Of a DNA stretch of 64,000 nt, positions 8,872-19,005 are shown in pieces. The DNA is taken from assembly GCA_016188575.1 (NCBI GenBank), contig JACPHN010000010.1, forward strand, positions 15,690 through 79,689, given 5' to 3'. Numbering within the stretch: the stretch's first letter is position 1; each line of letters begins with the position of its first letter. This DNA comes from Candidatus Schekmanbacteria bacterium (GTDB taxonomy: Bacteria; CSSED10-310; JACPHN01). The position numbers and the translations under genes were made by a program. The notes under the pieces were generated by a model that saw only the letters and a program-made list of their open reading frames with translations, made no database searches and was not told where the DNA came from.

Positions 8872-9813
8872 ATGCAACAGAACGAGAAGCCGACGACCCC
8901 AGTAGATCGTCCACTCGACTCCGATCTCCCGGGTAGCAACGGAACCGCCGCGATCGCGTCGCCGCCAACGCTGCCGTCCCTTGTCAAACGTTACGCCCAA
9001 AATGCCTACTTCCTGGCCAAGGAAACCACCAAGGCCATCGCGCTGCGCCCTGCGTACGCCGCCTACGAGCGCCGCCTCACGGCCAAAGCCGCGACCTGGC
9101 AGCTCCCTCGCCACATCGCCCTGGTGATGGATGGCAATCGCCGTTTCGCGCGCCTGACCGGCCTCGGGGAATTGCGGCTCGGCCACGAGCGCGGCGCCGA
9201 GAAAGTCTTCGAGCTCCTCGGCTGGTGCTACGAGCTGCGCATCCCGGTAGTGACCCTGTGGGGCTTCTCGCTTGACAATTTTCAGCGCGTCGAGACGGAA
9301 GTGTCTTCCCTGATGGAGATCATCGAGCGCAAGACCCGCGAGCTGCACCGGCACCCTTCGGTGCATCGCAACCGCGTGCGCATTCGCTTCATCGGCCGCC
9401 TGGACCTGCTGCCCGCATCCCTGCGCAGCGCCATTCGCGAGGTCGAGGCGGTCACGGCGGGGTATGGCGACTTTCTCGTCAACCTCGCCATCGCCTACAG
9501 CGGCCGCGAGGAAATCGCGGACGCGTGCCGCCGTTACCTCGAGGAGCAGGTGCGGAGCGGCGCATCTCTGGAGGAAGCCGCGGCGAGCTTTACCGATGAC
9601 ACCATCAGTCGCTACCTGTACACCTCGGGCCAGCCGGAACCCGACCTCATCGTGCGCACCAGCGGCGAAGTTCGCCTGTCAGGATTCCTGCTCTGGCAGG
9701 GAGCCCAGTCGGAATACTACTTCTGCGATGCGTACTGGCCCGCTTTCCGGAAGATCGACTTCCTGCGCGCACTGCGCGCCTACCACTTTCGCCAGCGGCG
9801 GTTCGGGCGCTGA
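8872..9813 (+). CDS. uppS: cis-Prenyltransferase (undecaprenyl diphosphate synthase family)
   Basis: A 313-residue protein from ATG 8872. The first ~75 residues are an extra, Pro/Ala-rich and helical N-terminal extension. The catalytic core starts at HIALVMDGNRRFAR (81-94), matching the M-D-G-N-x-R-W-A signature with catalytic Asp87. The C-terminal part has PDLIVRTSGEVRLSGFLLWQ and SEYYF. Family members condense isopentenyl diphosphate units onto farnesyl diphosphate to make the C55 carrier lipid of cell-wall and O-antigen synthesis. The RTSGEVRLSGFLLWQ form and the N-terminal extension resemble the DHDDS/longer-chain branch more than typical short bacterial UppS (RTSGE-R-S-FLLWQ). It may be a second, specialised carrier-lipid synthase. 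The gene symbol is a family assignment. Confidence 0.85.
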   Translation: MQQNEKPTTPVDRPLDSDLPGSNGTAAIASPPTLPSLVKRYAQNAYFLAKETTKAIALRPAYAAYERRLTAKAATWQLPRHIALVMDGNRRFARLTGLGELRLGHERGAEKVFELLGWCYELRIPVVTLWGFSLDNFQRVETEVSSLMEIIERKTRELHRHPSVHRNRVRIRFIGRLDLLPASLRSAIREVEAVTAGYGDFLVNLAIAYSGREEIADACRRYLEEQVRSGASLEEAAASFTDDTISRYLYTSGQPEPDLIVRTSGEVRLSGFLLWQGAQSEYYFCDAYWPAFRKIDFLRALRAYHFRQRRFGR

Positions 9814-9844
9814 GCGCACCCGGCACCCGCGGCGCGCGGCCGGG

Positions 9845-10267
9845 CTATACCAGGCCGAGCATGCGCAGGCCGAGCCCCAGCGCCGTGAAGCCCGGAAGCA
9901 TGCCCGCCACAAACGCCACGTAGATCCAGCGGGAATGGCGGCGCGCCGCGGTGACGTCGCCCGCCGCCACCGCGCGCACCCGCGCGAACACGGGACCGAC
10001 ACAAAGCACGTTGACCAGCACGGCCGCCAGCCCGCAGAGGATCTTGGCCAGATAGACGCCGCCGAAGCGATCCAGATCGAACATCCACAGGCCGCTGACC
10101 ACCACCGCCGTAAACGCGGGGATCTCGACAAAGGCATCGATCCAGCGGTGCAGGCGGGCAACCGTGGGCAGCTCCCCGGCGCCGGCAATCTCGAGCACCG
10201 CCTCGACGGCCACGCAGCCAAGCCAGGTTCCGAGGGCGAGAAAATGGACGAATAGCGCTCCGCTCAT
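9845..10267 (-). CDS. Four-helix integral membrane protein (CopD/DUF2269-like)
   Basis: A 140-residue protein made almost entirely of hydrophobic helices: about residues 5-25, 45-65, 72-95 and 115-138. It has an early His (residue 8), a Trp-rich first helix and HRWIDAF between helices. The size and layout resemble small bacterial membrane proteins of the CopD or DUF2269 type, some of which bind heme or copper. This is a loose resemblance. It is convergent with the prenyltransferase gene and shows no link to the glycan genes. Confidence 0.6.
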   Translation of the reverse strand: MSGALFVHFLALGTWLGCVAVEAVLEIAGAGELPTVARLHRWIDAFVEIPAFTAVVVSGLWMFDLDRFGGVYLAKILCGLAAVLVNVLCVGPVFARVRAVAAGDVTAARRHSRWIYVAFVAGMLPGFTALGLGLRMLGLV

Positions 10268-10427
10268 GGCAGGTGTTCTCCTCTGTCCTGCGGGGATGCC
10301 GGTGCAGCGAACCGCCCTCAGCCATACTGGATCCGCGCGCGCAAAGCAAGGTCCGGGCTCGCCCTTGCGGCACCGGCGAGCGCCTCGCTAGACTCCTACC
10401 CAGTGCTCACGACGGGAGATCCCAAGA

Positions 10428-11030
10428 ATGCCCGCTGTCGATTCGATCAGCATCCCAGCCGGACCGCGACCGCTCACCTACGACGACTATGCCGAGCTGC
10501 CCGACGACGGGAATCGGTACGAGCTCATCGATGGAGAAATCTTCGTGACTCCTGCGCCCGTACCAAGACACCAGATCGTCAGCAGAAACCTCGAATGGAC
10601 GCTCTACGCATACGTCCGCGAACGCGCTCTCGGAGAGGTCCTGTACGCCCCGATCGACGTGGTCCTGGATCCCGCGGCGAAAACTCAGATCGTCCAACCG
10701 GACCTCGTGTACATCAGCAAGGAAAACTTGCGAATCATCGGCGAGAAGTATATCGAAGGCCCGCCGGACTTGATCGTCGAGATCTTCTCGCCGCGCACGC
10801 GACGCCGGGACGTGCGCGTGAAATCCGAGCTCTACGCGCGCTATGGCGTCGCCTCCTACTGGCTCGTGGACCCGGACATCGATCGCATCGAGGTGCTCGA
10901 GCTCGCTGCGGGGCGCTACGAGGAGAAGGCGCGCGCCGATTGCCCGGCCGTGCTGCGGCCGGCGCGGTTTCCCGGCCTGGAAATCTCGCTCGCGGACGTG
11001 TTTGCGCGCGGAGGCAATAGAAACCTTTGA
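10428..11030 (+). CDS. Uma2-family (DUF820) putative PD-(D/E)XK nuclease
   Basis: A 200-residue protein. It has the family layout: PLTYDDYAELPDDGNRYELIDGEI near residues 13-36, then HQIVSRNLEWTL, a QPDLVYIS segment, GPPDLIVEIFSP and the closing YGVASYWLVDPD. The D-(x)n-E-I arrangement is the predicted nuclease core of Uma2/DUF820. These genes occur as large paralogous families in Cyanobacteria, Myxococcota and Actinobacteria. Their role is still unclear, with mobile-element or stress links proposed. The first ATG after an AT-containing leader is used. The sharp fall in GC right after this gene marks the start of the glycan island. Confidence 0.85.
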   Translation: MPAVDSISIPAGPRPLTYDDYAELPDDGNRYELIDGEIFVTPAPVPRHQIVSRNLEWTLYAYVRERALGEVLYAPIDVVLDPAAKTQIVQPDLVYISKENLRIIGEKYIEGPPDLIVEIFSPRTRRRDVRVKSELYARYGVASYWLVDPDIDRIEVLELAAGRYEEKARADCPAVLRPARFPGLEISLADVFARGGNRNL

Positions 11031-11067
11031 CGCCGTTATCTTTGTTTTCGTGGCATTGAGGCCGTGT

Positions 11068-11811
11068 ATGCGTCATTACGAAAAAATCTTGCCAACTCAG
11101 CATCATGGGATGTTTTTGTACGAAGGCGAGCACGAGAAATTTGTAGAAAAGTTATACGAATTCTCAAAAAACCACGGGAGCATAGAAGAACCAGAAAATA
11201 TATTCCGCCTTCACCCTTGCGATGATATCGATCACGTATTCATTTCCAGCAATCCTGTTCAAATCAGATTCCTATGCTTTCTCATGCGCATCGCCAATGC
11301 AAGGAGAGTTCTGGAAGTAGGGACGTGCATAGGAATATCAACAATGTTCTTCGCCAGAGAGCTGCTATCTCGGGGAGATTCTGTATCGTCCTTACACGTC
11401 ACTACAATAGAAAAATACCACCGCTTTTCTGATATTGCCGAAGTGAACTTCCGATCAAACAGACTGGATAATATCATCGAACTTGTGCGCGGCGACGCTG
11501 GTTACTACCTTTCCTCGCTGGACGCAACCGTAAAATTCGACTTCGTATACATAGACGGCGGCAAGGAAAATTACGCCGAATACTTCCGTTCTGTGTATTC
11601 TCACCTCACTATAGGCGGCCTTATCATTGTCGACGATGTATTCTTTCATGGCGATGTTCTAAATAGCACGCCATCATCTCCAAAGTCTTCTGGTGTTCTT
11701 GAATGTCTCTCAATCTCGGATAGTCTTGAAGGCTGCTACAAATGCCTGATTCCAATATGCAACGGCATGCTTCTTGTCCTCAAGCTTCGCGAGACTGATG
11801 CCGCTTCATGA
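11068..11811 (+). CDS. Class I SAM-dependent O-methyltransferase-like protein, low GC
   Basis: A 247-residue protein. Motif I is RRVLEVGTCIGIS (79-91); FDFVYIDGG (158-165) and GGLIIVDDVFFHG (183-195) complete the pattern of catechol/caffeoyl-CoA-type O-methyltransferases (Methyltransf_3/24). It likely transfers methyl from S-adenosylmethionine to a hydroxyl of a sugar or small molecule. ATG 11068 is chosen because upstream in-frame codons fall in the Uma2 gene. Its base composition is clearly more AT-rich than all neighbours (many aaa, tat, att codons), a sign of recent transfer. Its stop overlaps the Maf gene start (ATGA), so it is coupled to flagellin glycosylation. Confidence 0.8.
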   Translation: MRHYEKILPTQHHGMFLYEGEHEKFVEKLYEFSKNHGSIEEPENIFRLHPCDDIDHVFISSNPVQIRFLCFLMRIANARRVLEVGTCIGISTMFFARELLSRGDSVSSLHVTTIEKYHRFSDIAEVNFRSNRLDNIIELVRGDAGYYLSSLDATVKFDFVYIDGGKENYAEYFRSVYSHLTIGGLIIVDDVFFHGDVLNSTPSSPKSSGVLECLSISDSLEGCYKCLIPICNGMLLVLKLRETDAAS

Positions 11812-13580
11812 CCCTGCCGCCCAACACCGACCTGTGGGAGCATGAAGCGGCCGCAAGCGGCGCGCGCCTGGTGGTCCTGCTGGGGATCGGCAGCGCGCAG
11901 CGGCTCGCCGCGGCCCAAACCCGGCTGGCGGCGCCTCCGGCAGGCCCCGTTGTCCTTGTCGTCGAGGCGGACCTCGACCTGCTTGCGGCGCTCCTTTCCA
12001 GCACCGATGCCGAATCACTCGTGCATCGACCCGGGCAGGACCTCTGGGCCGCGGCTCCCGCGCCCGACGGGGCACTTCCGGATGGCGATCGAGCCGATGC
12101 CGAAGCGTTCTTTAGAACCAACCTCGAGGCGGCGGCTGTGCGCAGCGCCCGGGACGCACGCCTGCTACCATGTGAGCTCAGCCTGCGGCAGCACCCTCGC
12201 TTCTATGCCGCGGTGGTCTCGGCGTGGAAGCAGGCGTTGGCGCGGCACCTTCTGGATATGGCAAGCCAGGATGAGTTTGCAGCACTGCTCGTTCGCAACC
12301 GCATCGCCAATCTGCGATTTCTGCCGGAATCCTTGACCGCCCAGCGCCTCTTCGCCGTGGCGCACGGTGGTCAGCCGCGGCCGGCCATCGTTGTCGGGGC
12401 CGGCCCCAGCCTCGACAGAAACGTTCATCTCCTCGCGGCTCTCTCGCGCCATGCGTTCGTGATCGCTACCGACACCGCCATCGCGCCGCTGTTGCGCGCC
12501 GGAGCCGAACCGCATCTGGCGGTTGCGGGTGACCCTCAGGAGGAGATCGCGCGGCGATTCGAGGGCATGGATACGGGCCGTTGCATTCTGGTAACCGAGC
12601 TCTCGGTGCATCCGCGCGTGCATCGCTGCCACCCGCCCTCCAGGACTGCCTTCGCGACCTTTGAAGATCCCTTCACTGCGTTTCTGGAGCGCCATCTCCG
12701 ACCGCTAGGGCGACTGGACGTCTGGGGTTCCGTGGTTACCATGGCAACCGACCTGGCGAGGCGCATGGGGTGCAACCCGGTCGTCTTCGCTGGCGTCGAT
12801 TCCGCGTATACGGGCGGCCGGTGTTATTGCTCGGGCTCGCGGCCCCACGACGACGCCCTCCGGACCAAGGCCGGGAGCGAGTCGTGGACCGAAGTGTGGT
12901 CGCGATATCGGCACGGGCGGCCTGTCATCGAGGAACGCGACATCTTCGGCGGGTATCAGCCGACGCTGCGCTCGCTGATCGCCTATCGGGACTGGCTTCA
13001 GAGCTACGCGCGTAGCCACCCCGAGCTCCTCATGCTCAACGCCACTGGAGGCGGAGCTCTCGGCGGCAGTGAGCTTTTTTCCGGATCCCATTGCGGAGCG
13101 GGAGGCGGCGAGATCCGGCAGGTGGCGCTGGACGACTTCGCGCACCGACTGGGACGGTCGCTGCGGTCGCGCACCGACGCCGGCCCGTGGGAGCGTTTGC
13201 AGGCGGCGACGATGCCGATAGCAGGCGCGAGCGCCAGTGCGGAGCAGATCTCTCACCTTGGACGCGAGGCGCTACGGCGGCTACAGGCGGCGAGAGCGGA
13301 CTTCCGGGCTGCCGGGCATGCAGCGCGCACGAGTGACACGGCGCGCGCGCTCGGGTTGGTGCAGCGACTGGAGGTCGAACAGTACGAGGTTTTCCGCTGG
13401 ATCGCCGCGATCGCCGGCGAGACGCGCCGCGAGCTGACGATCGCTGCGCTGCCGGAGCTGTGCGACGCCTACGAGCGCGCCGCCGACGAGCTAACCGCGG
13501 CGTGGTCCAGCGCTACGCAGAGCTGCGATGGAGCAGCGCAAGCGCCGCCTGCCAACAGCGAGCGCGGCACCGTCGCGTGA
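11808..13580 (+). CDS. Maf-type motility accessory glycosyltransferase (DUF115)
   Basis: A 590-residue protein. The core PAIVVGAGPSLDRNV (around residues 190-205), FVIATDTAIAPLLRAG, PHLAVAGDP and later GSVVTMATDLARRMGCNPVVFAGVDSAY is the DUF115/6-hydroxymethylpterin-pyrophosphokinase-like domain of Maf proteins. It is followed by a helical C-terminal region. Maf proteins transfer nonulosonic acids (pseudaminic or legionaminic acid) from CMP donors onto Ser/Thr of flagellin in the cytoplasm. That fits the nearby LegB/LegC/NeuB/NeuC-like genes. Start ATG overlaps the previous stop by four bases. Convergent with the LegC-like gene 10 bp away. No flagellin gene lies in this window, so the acceptor is inferred. 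Confidence 0.85.
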   Translation: MTLPPNTDLWEHEAAASGARLVVLLGIGSAQRLAAAQTRLAAPPAGPVVLVVEADLDLLAALLSSTDAESLVHRPGQDLWAAAPAPDGALPDGDRADAEAFFRTNLEAAAVRSARDARLLPCELSLRQHPRFYAAVVSAWKQALARHLLDMASQDEFAALLVRNRIANLRFLPESLTAQRLFAVAHGGQPRPAIVVGAGPSLDRNVHLLAALSRHAFVIATDTAIAPLLRAGAEPHLAVAGDPQEEIARRFEGMDTGRCILVTELSVHPRVHRCHPPSRTAFATFEDPFTAFLERHLRPLGRLDVWGSVVTMATDLARRMGCNPVVFAGVDSAYTGGRCYCSGSRPHDDALRTKAGSESWTEVWSRYRHGRPVIEERDIFGGYQPTLRSLIAYRDWLQSYARSHPELLMLNATGGGALGGSELFSGSHCGAGGGEIRQVALDDFAHRLGRSLRSRTDAGPWERLQAATMPIAGASASAEQISHLGREALRRLQAARADFRAAGHAARTSDTARALGLVQRLEVEQYEVFRWIAAIAGETRRELTIAALPELCDAYERAADELTAAWSSATQSCDGAAQAPPANSERGTVA

Positions 13581-13590
13581 GCTTCCCTGG

Positions 13591-14787
13591 CTACTCGGCG
13601 TGGGCCGTGTCCGCGGCGAGCTCCCGCAGGGCCGCGATCACCCGTGCCTGCTGCTGTTCAGTGAGTCCGGCCGAGCTCGGGAGGCTCAGGCCCGTCGCCG
13701 CAAGGCCCAGAGCGACCGCGCCGCCGATGAACGGGCAGCCTCGCAGGTAGGGCAACGTATGAAGCGGTGTCCACGTCGGGCGGACGTCGATCTTTTTCTT
13801 CGCGAGGTGCGCCAGGAGCACATCTCTGCCGGCCCCGAACCTCGTGGCATCCACCAGAACGGTGAACAGCCAGTCATTCGCTAACGCCCAGGGGAACCGC
13901 GGCGGCGGTACGATGCCCGGGAGCCCGCGCAGCGATGCTGCATAGCGCTCGACAATGATGCGCTTTCGCGCTTGGATCTCGGGAAGCAAGCGCAACTGAC
14001 CCAGTCCAAGCGCCGCAGCGATGTTTGTCAGCCGGTAGTTGTAGCCCGCGCGGTCGTGCCAGTACGCGGCTCCGGGAATCCGCGCCTGAGTGGAAAGATG
14101 GCGGGCAAGCCGGGCCAGATCGTCGCTGTCGGTAACGAGCATACCGCCACCGCCGCTGGTAATCAGCTTGTTGCCGTTGAACGAAAAACAGCCGGCGTCA
14201 CCGACGGATCCGACGTGACGGCGCTCGTAGGCGCGGCCAATCCAAAATGCGTTGACCGCCTCGCACGCGTCCTCGATAAGGACGATGCCGAGCTTTCGGC
14301 AGGTTGCCGCGAGGTCCGTGAGTCGCGCCGGATGTCCGTAGATGTGCGCCACCACGATGGCCCGCGGCAGGCCACGCCCGCTCCGTCGCCGCTGACTCAG
14401 CTCCGCCAGCATCAGCTCGGAGTCAACGTTCCAGGTCTCGGGTTCCGAATCGAAGAGCACAATGCGGCAGCGCTCGTACAAGAAGGGATTCACGGTTGCC
14501 GCAAAGGTAAAGGTTGGTGCCCACACCTCATCGTCCTGTCCAAGCCCCAGGGAAACCGCGGCCAGATGCAGCGCGGCCGTCCCGCTGGCGCAGGCCACCG
14601 CGTGGCGAGCCCCGACGAGGCGGGCGAATTCCTCCTCGAAACGGCCGACGAAGGGGCCAACGGAGGAAACGCAGTTGTCGTCGAGACACTGCAGTACCAG
14701 CGCGCGCTCCTCGGCGCCGAGAAACGGTTCGGCGAGCGGCACGGAAGCCAGCGGGGGAGCGGCGGCGACTGGCGCGATTTCAGTCAT
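13591..14787 (-). CDS. legC: LegC-like PLP aminotransferase (DegT/DnrJ/EryC1 family)
   Basis: A 398-residue type I-fold aminotransferase. An early CVSSVGPFVGRFEEEFA (39-55) is typical of the LegC group; substrate-site CASGTAALH follows; D-E-A-type IEDACEA (171-177) contacts the PLP ring. FSFNGNKLITSGGGGM carries the Schiff-base Lys207. LegC aminates the 4-keto-6-deoxy sugar nucleotide made by LegB during legionaminic-acid synthesis. The start ATG overlaps the 3' end of the LegB-like gene by 8 bp, and the pair forms a minus-strand operon. A perosamine/viosamine-type aminotransferase is the alternative, but the neighbours favour LegC. Confidence 0.8.
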   Translation of the reverse strand: MTEIAPVAAAPPLASVPLAEPFLGAEERALVLQCLDDNCVSSVGPFVGRFEEEFARLVGARHAVACASGTAALHLAAVSLGLGQDDEVWAPTFTFAATVNPFLYERCRIVLFDSEPETWNVDSELMLAELSQRRRSGRGLPRAIVVAHIYGHPARLTDLAATCRKLGIVLIEDACEAVNAFWIGRAYERRHVGSVGDAGCFSFNGNKLITSGGGGMLVTDSDDLARLARHLSTQARIPGAAYWHDRAGYNYRLTNIAAALGLGQLRLLPEIQARKRIIVERYAASLRGLPGIVPPPRFPWALANDWLFTVLVDATRFGAGRDVLLAHLAKKKIDVRPTWTPLHTLPYLRGCPFIGGAVALGLAATGLSLPSSAGLTEQQQARVIAALRELAADTAHAE

Positions 14788-15780
14788 GGCGCTGGCCGAC
14801 GTCGTAGCAGGACAGGTGTTCGCGAAGCCACGCGCACGTTATCGCCAAACCCTCTCGCAGTGGGACGAGCGGCTCCCATCCCAGGAGGTCCCGCGCCCGG
14901 GCGCGATCGGACTGCAGGACCCACACCTCGCTGTGCGGAGGCCGCATGCGCTCGCTGACCGCCTTTGGCACCGCGCGCACGCTCGTGACCTCGCAGCACA
15001 GTGCGAGCAGCTCGGCGATGGATACCGTCAAGCCGGTCCCGAGGTGCACCACGGCGCCTTCGATGCCGGGCGTTGCCGCGGCGGCCAAGAACCCGCGCAC
15101 GGTGTCGTCGACATAGGTGAAGTCGCGGCGCGGGTCCAGAGAGCCGAGATCGACCTCCTGCCGGCCCGCCAGAAGCTGCGTCAGGATTGTGGGGATGACG
15201 GCCCGTGTGGACTGGCGCGGGCCGTACGTATTGAAGGGTCGCAAGGTCACCACTGGCAATCCGTAAGTATGCGCATAAGATTCGCACAGCTTGTCAGCGG
15301 CGATTTTCGAGGCGCTGTAGGGCGACTGCGCTGTGAGCGGATGGCTCTCCGTGATGGGGATCGTCTGCGGTGTCCCATAAACCTCGCTCGTCGAAGTGTG
15401 CACGAGGCGCCGGCAGCCGCGCTTGCGGACCGCCTCGAGCACGTTGAAGGTGCCCCGGATGTTGGTGTCGATAACGTCCTGAACGGACCCGAAACTATAC
15501 GGAATGGACACCTGGGCCGCGAGATGAAAGACCGTGTCGATCCGTTCGCAGCAGCCCTCGACGAAGGTCTGATCGCGGATGTCGCCGAACCGTACGGTGA
15601 TCGCCGCACGCGCCTCGCGCGGCAGGCGCGCCAGCCAGCCGGCGGAGCCCTGTGAATTGTAGCGGCAGAACGCCACGGCCTGCGCGCCAAGCCGGCTGAG
15701 GCATTCCGTGAGGTGACTGCCGATGAAGCCCCCCGCCCCGGTAACCAGGACTCTGCGACCCGTCCAGCTCAGCGATGCGC

Positions 15781-15784
<4 letters not shown>
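14780..15784 (-). CDS. legB: LegB-like UDP-/GDP-GlcNAc 4,6-dehydratase (extended SDR)
   Basis: A 334-residue extended short-chain dehydrogenase. It shows NAD-binding TGAGGFIGSHL (15-25), FHLAAQVSIPYSFGSV (86-101), active-site TSTSEVYGT (130-138) and YSASKIAADK with Tyr156/Lys160. The IPYS block and the Ser-Glu after the TST segment are typical of dehydratases acting on GlcNAc nucleotides in the LegB branch. The product would be the 4-keto-6-deoxy sugar for LegC. Its start overlaps the stop of the class III aminotransferase (ATGA at 15781-15784). A UDP-glucose epimerase is less likely given the context. Confidence 0.82.
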
Positions 15785-17031
<1,247 letters not shown>

Positions 17032-17050
17032 GTTCAGTCGTGACCCTTCC

Positions 17051-17818
17051 TCAGGCTTCGAACGCGCTGTGATCGAAACCAGCATGGAGTGTACGAAACC
17101 GCTCGTAGTAGGCCGCAGAAACCGCCTGGCTCAGCGCGGCGACCTCCGGGTTGGCCTGCAGAAACGCAACGATGCTCGCAATCGTGAGCTCTTCGTGAGC
17201 GCTGCCGAGTCGTCCGAGCACGGCTCGAAAGAAGGCGAGGTCTTCCGGGTAGTCGAGAGTCATGCGGTAGCCGGCTCCCTCGCCCGTTGCCGCGATACGC
17301 TCCACCCGATACCTCCCGGAGTCCGCAAAATACTTTCCCCAGCCTTGGGTATCGGTCTCTTTCTTGCGCCGGCAGACGTCCGCCAGCGCCGAGGTCTTCA
17401 CTCCGAGCGGTGCGGCGCCGAATGGCAAGCCGGTGCAACAAATGTAGTCGGCACCGGTCACCGCGAAGCGTTCCAGGATCAGGTCAACGTGCTCCCAACT
17501 GCACAGCAGGTCGTCGCCGTCGACATTGACGAAAAAGTCCAGGCCATGCTCCGTCGCAGCACCGAGGTAGCGTGCAAGCACGTCGTCGACCGGCCCTCGG
17601 TAGGCGATCCAACCGAGGCGCCGGCCGAGCTCCGCCAGAACGTCGTCCTCCGGCTCGACGGTAGTGCAGAGCACGCGGATCTCCGGAAGCCGCGGCAGCG
17701 ACATTCTCTCGAGCACGCACTGGAGCGCCGGCCGACCGGCAACGTCCGCCAGCATCTTTTCTGGTAACCGAGATGATCTGAGGCGCGCGATTACAAACAG
17801 GCCGAGCTTGGCATCCAT
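17051..17818 (-). CDS. spsF: SpsF-like cytidylyltransferase-family protein
   Basis: A 255-residue protein with the PF02348 pattern: FVIARLRSSRLPEKMLADVAG (8-28) with the R-x-x-S-x-R-L-P-x-K nucleotide motif, VNVDGDDLL with metal-binding Asp, and a late YRMTLDYPEDLAFF segment. SpsF, NeuA/LegF and KdsB share this fold and transfer CMP (or another nucleotide) to sugar acids and related sugars. The motif is closer to SpsF/KdsB than to classical CMP-sialate synthetases (A-R-G-G-S-K type). It is the only CMP-transferase candidate in the window for the NeuB product, which makes it important here. It overlaps the upstream GT2 gene by 28 bp. Confidence 0.75.
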   Translation of the reverse strand: MDAKLGLFVIARLRSSRLPEKMLADVAGRPALQCVLERMSLPRLPEIRVLCTTVEPEDDVLAELGRRLGWIAYRGPVDDVLARYLGAATEHGLDFFVNVDGDDLLCSWEHVDLILERFAVTGADYICCTGLPFGAAPLGVKTSALADVCRRKKETDTQGWGKYFADSGRYRVERIAATGEGAGYRMTLDYPEDLAFFRAVLGRLGSAHEELTIASIVAFLQANPEVAALSQAVSAAYYERFRTLHAGFDHSAFEA

Positions 17819-19005
17819 GGCGGCGAGGCAGCTCCTGGGGCGGGTGATGGTGCGAGGCGTGGCTCCCCCAGGTCGTATTCGCTGCGACTGGGGTGAGCTC
17901 GCAGAGGGTGCGTCGTGATATGTGCTGCTGCAGGGTTGCGGAGGTTTCGCGCTGCATCCACGTACCCCGGGAAGCGCCGCAAGGCCTCCGCAAAACAGTC
18001 CTGGGCCGCCGATTCCTCATGGCCAAGGCGGAGGGCCACGCCGAGGTTGTTCAGGCACTCCGGCTTGCTTGCCCGCGCCCGCGCGACAGCCAGCGCACGG
18101 CGCGCTCCGGCAAGGTCGGCGGAGAGCAGCAGGATCGTGCCGCGGACGAATCCCAGGTCAAGATCTTCGAGACCATTGCCGCCGAGCACCGCGTCGAGGA
18201 ACGCCATCGCCTGTTCATACTCGCCGCGAAACAGCGCCATCGAGCACAGCGTCCAGGAAACGCGGTCGCGCGCCATGCCGTGTCCAAGAAGAAACTCGTG
18301 CACGTCCGCATATGCGTGCTTGGCGAGCGCCTGGCGGAGACACGACCGCTGCAGGGTAAGGTCACGCGAAAGGCTGTTCGCAAGTGCGTACTGCCGGTAG
18401 CCGATCGCCGCGGAGACGCCGACTCTCGCCCCGGCCCGCAGGGCGCGCAATGCGAAATCGATGTCGTCTGCAGTGGCCAGGCAGGGGTCATAGCCGACGC
18501 GGCGGGCGAGATCGGTGCGCACCACCGGCCATGCCAGGCCCGGCAGGTAGTTGCGCTCGAACAGTCGCAGCGGGCCGTCCGGTTCCAGCATGAAGGCCGG
18601 CACCGGCAGATTGCGCACCAGGACACCGGTCGCGCCGTCGTGCAGGGCGGCGGCGTCGAACATCAAGTCGCAGCCGCGCTCGCTCAGCTCCGCAACCAGG
18701 CGCTCGATTCGCCCCTCCAGCAGCTCGTCATCCGCATCGAGCCAGGCCAGAAAGGGGCTGGTGACGTGGCGGAGCGCGAAACGCCGCGCGTGCCCCAGTC
18801 CCACGTGCTGCGGCACGACGGCGCACGAGACCGCATCGCCTCCGGCGTCCCGAGCACAGACGGCAGTGCCGTCACTGGACTGATCATCGACGACGAGAAT
18901 GGAGGCAGGGCGCTGCGCCAGCGCGGAACGTACGGCGCGGGCGATCGTGGCAGCGGCGTTGCGAGCGACAATGACGATGGTCGTGTATCGGGAAAGCGCT
19001 ACCAT
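17791..19005 (-). CDS. GT2-family glycosyltransferase with C-terminal TPR-like region
   Basis: A 404-residue protein. The N-terminal GT-A domain has TTIVIVARNAAATI, LVVDDQSSDGT (37-47) and the metal-binding WLDADDE (89-94). A second half from about residue 215 is helical, with paired A-x-x-x-LG-x-(A/Y) patterns resembling TPR repeats. The last ~45 residues are Pro/Ser/Ala-rich and probably disordered, and are encoded in the region overlapping the SpsF-like gene. GT2 enzymes transfer sugars from nucleotide donors; the acceptor here is unknown. The start overlaps the stop of the preceding GT2 gene by 7 bp. Confidence 0.8.
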   Translation of the reverse strand: MVALSRYTTIVIVARNAAATIARAVRSALAQRPASILVVDDQSSDGTAVCARDAGGDAVSCAVVPQHVGLGHARRFALRHVTSPFLAWLDADDELLEGRIERLVAELSERGCDLMFDAAALHDGATGVLVRNLPVPAFMLEPDGPLRLFERNYLPGLAWPVVRTDLARRVGYDPCLATADDIDFALRALRAGARVGVSAAIGYRQYALANSLSRDLTLQRSCLRQALAKHAYADVHEFLLGHGMARDRVSWTLCSMALFRGEYEQAMAFLDAVLGGNGLEDLDLGFVRGTILLLSADLAGARRALAVARARASKPECLNNLGVALRLGHEESAAQDCFAEALRRFPGYVDAARNLRNPAAAHITTHPLRAHPSRSEYDLGEPRLAPSPAPGAASPPWMPSSACL

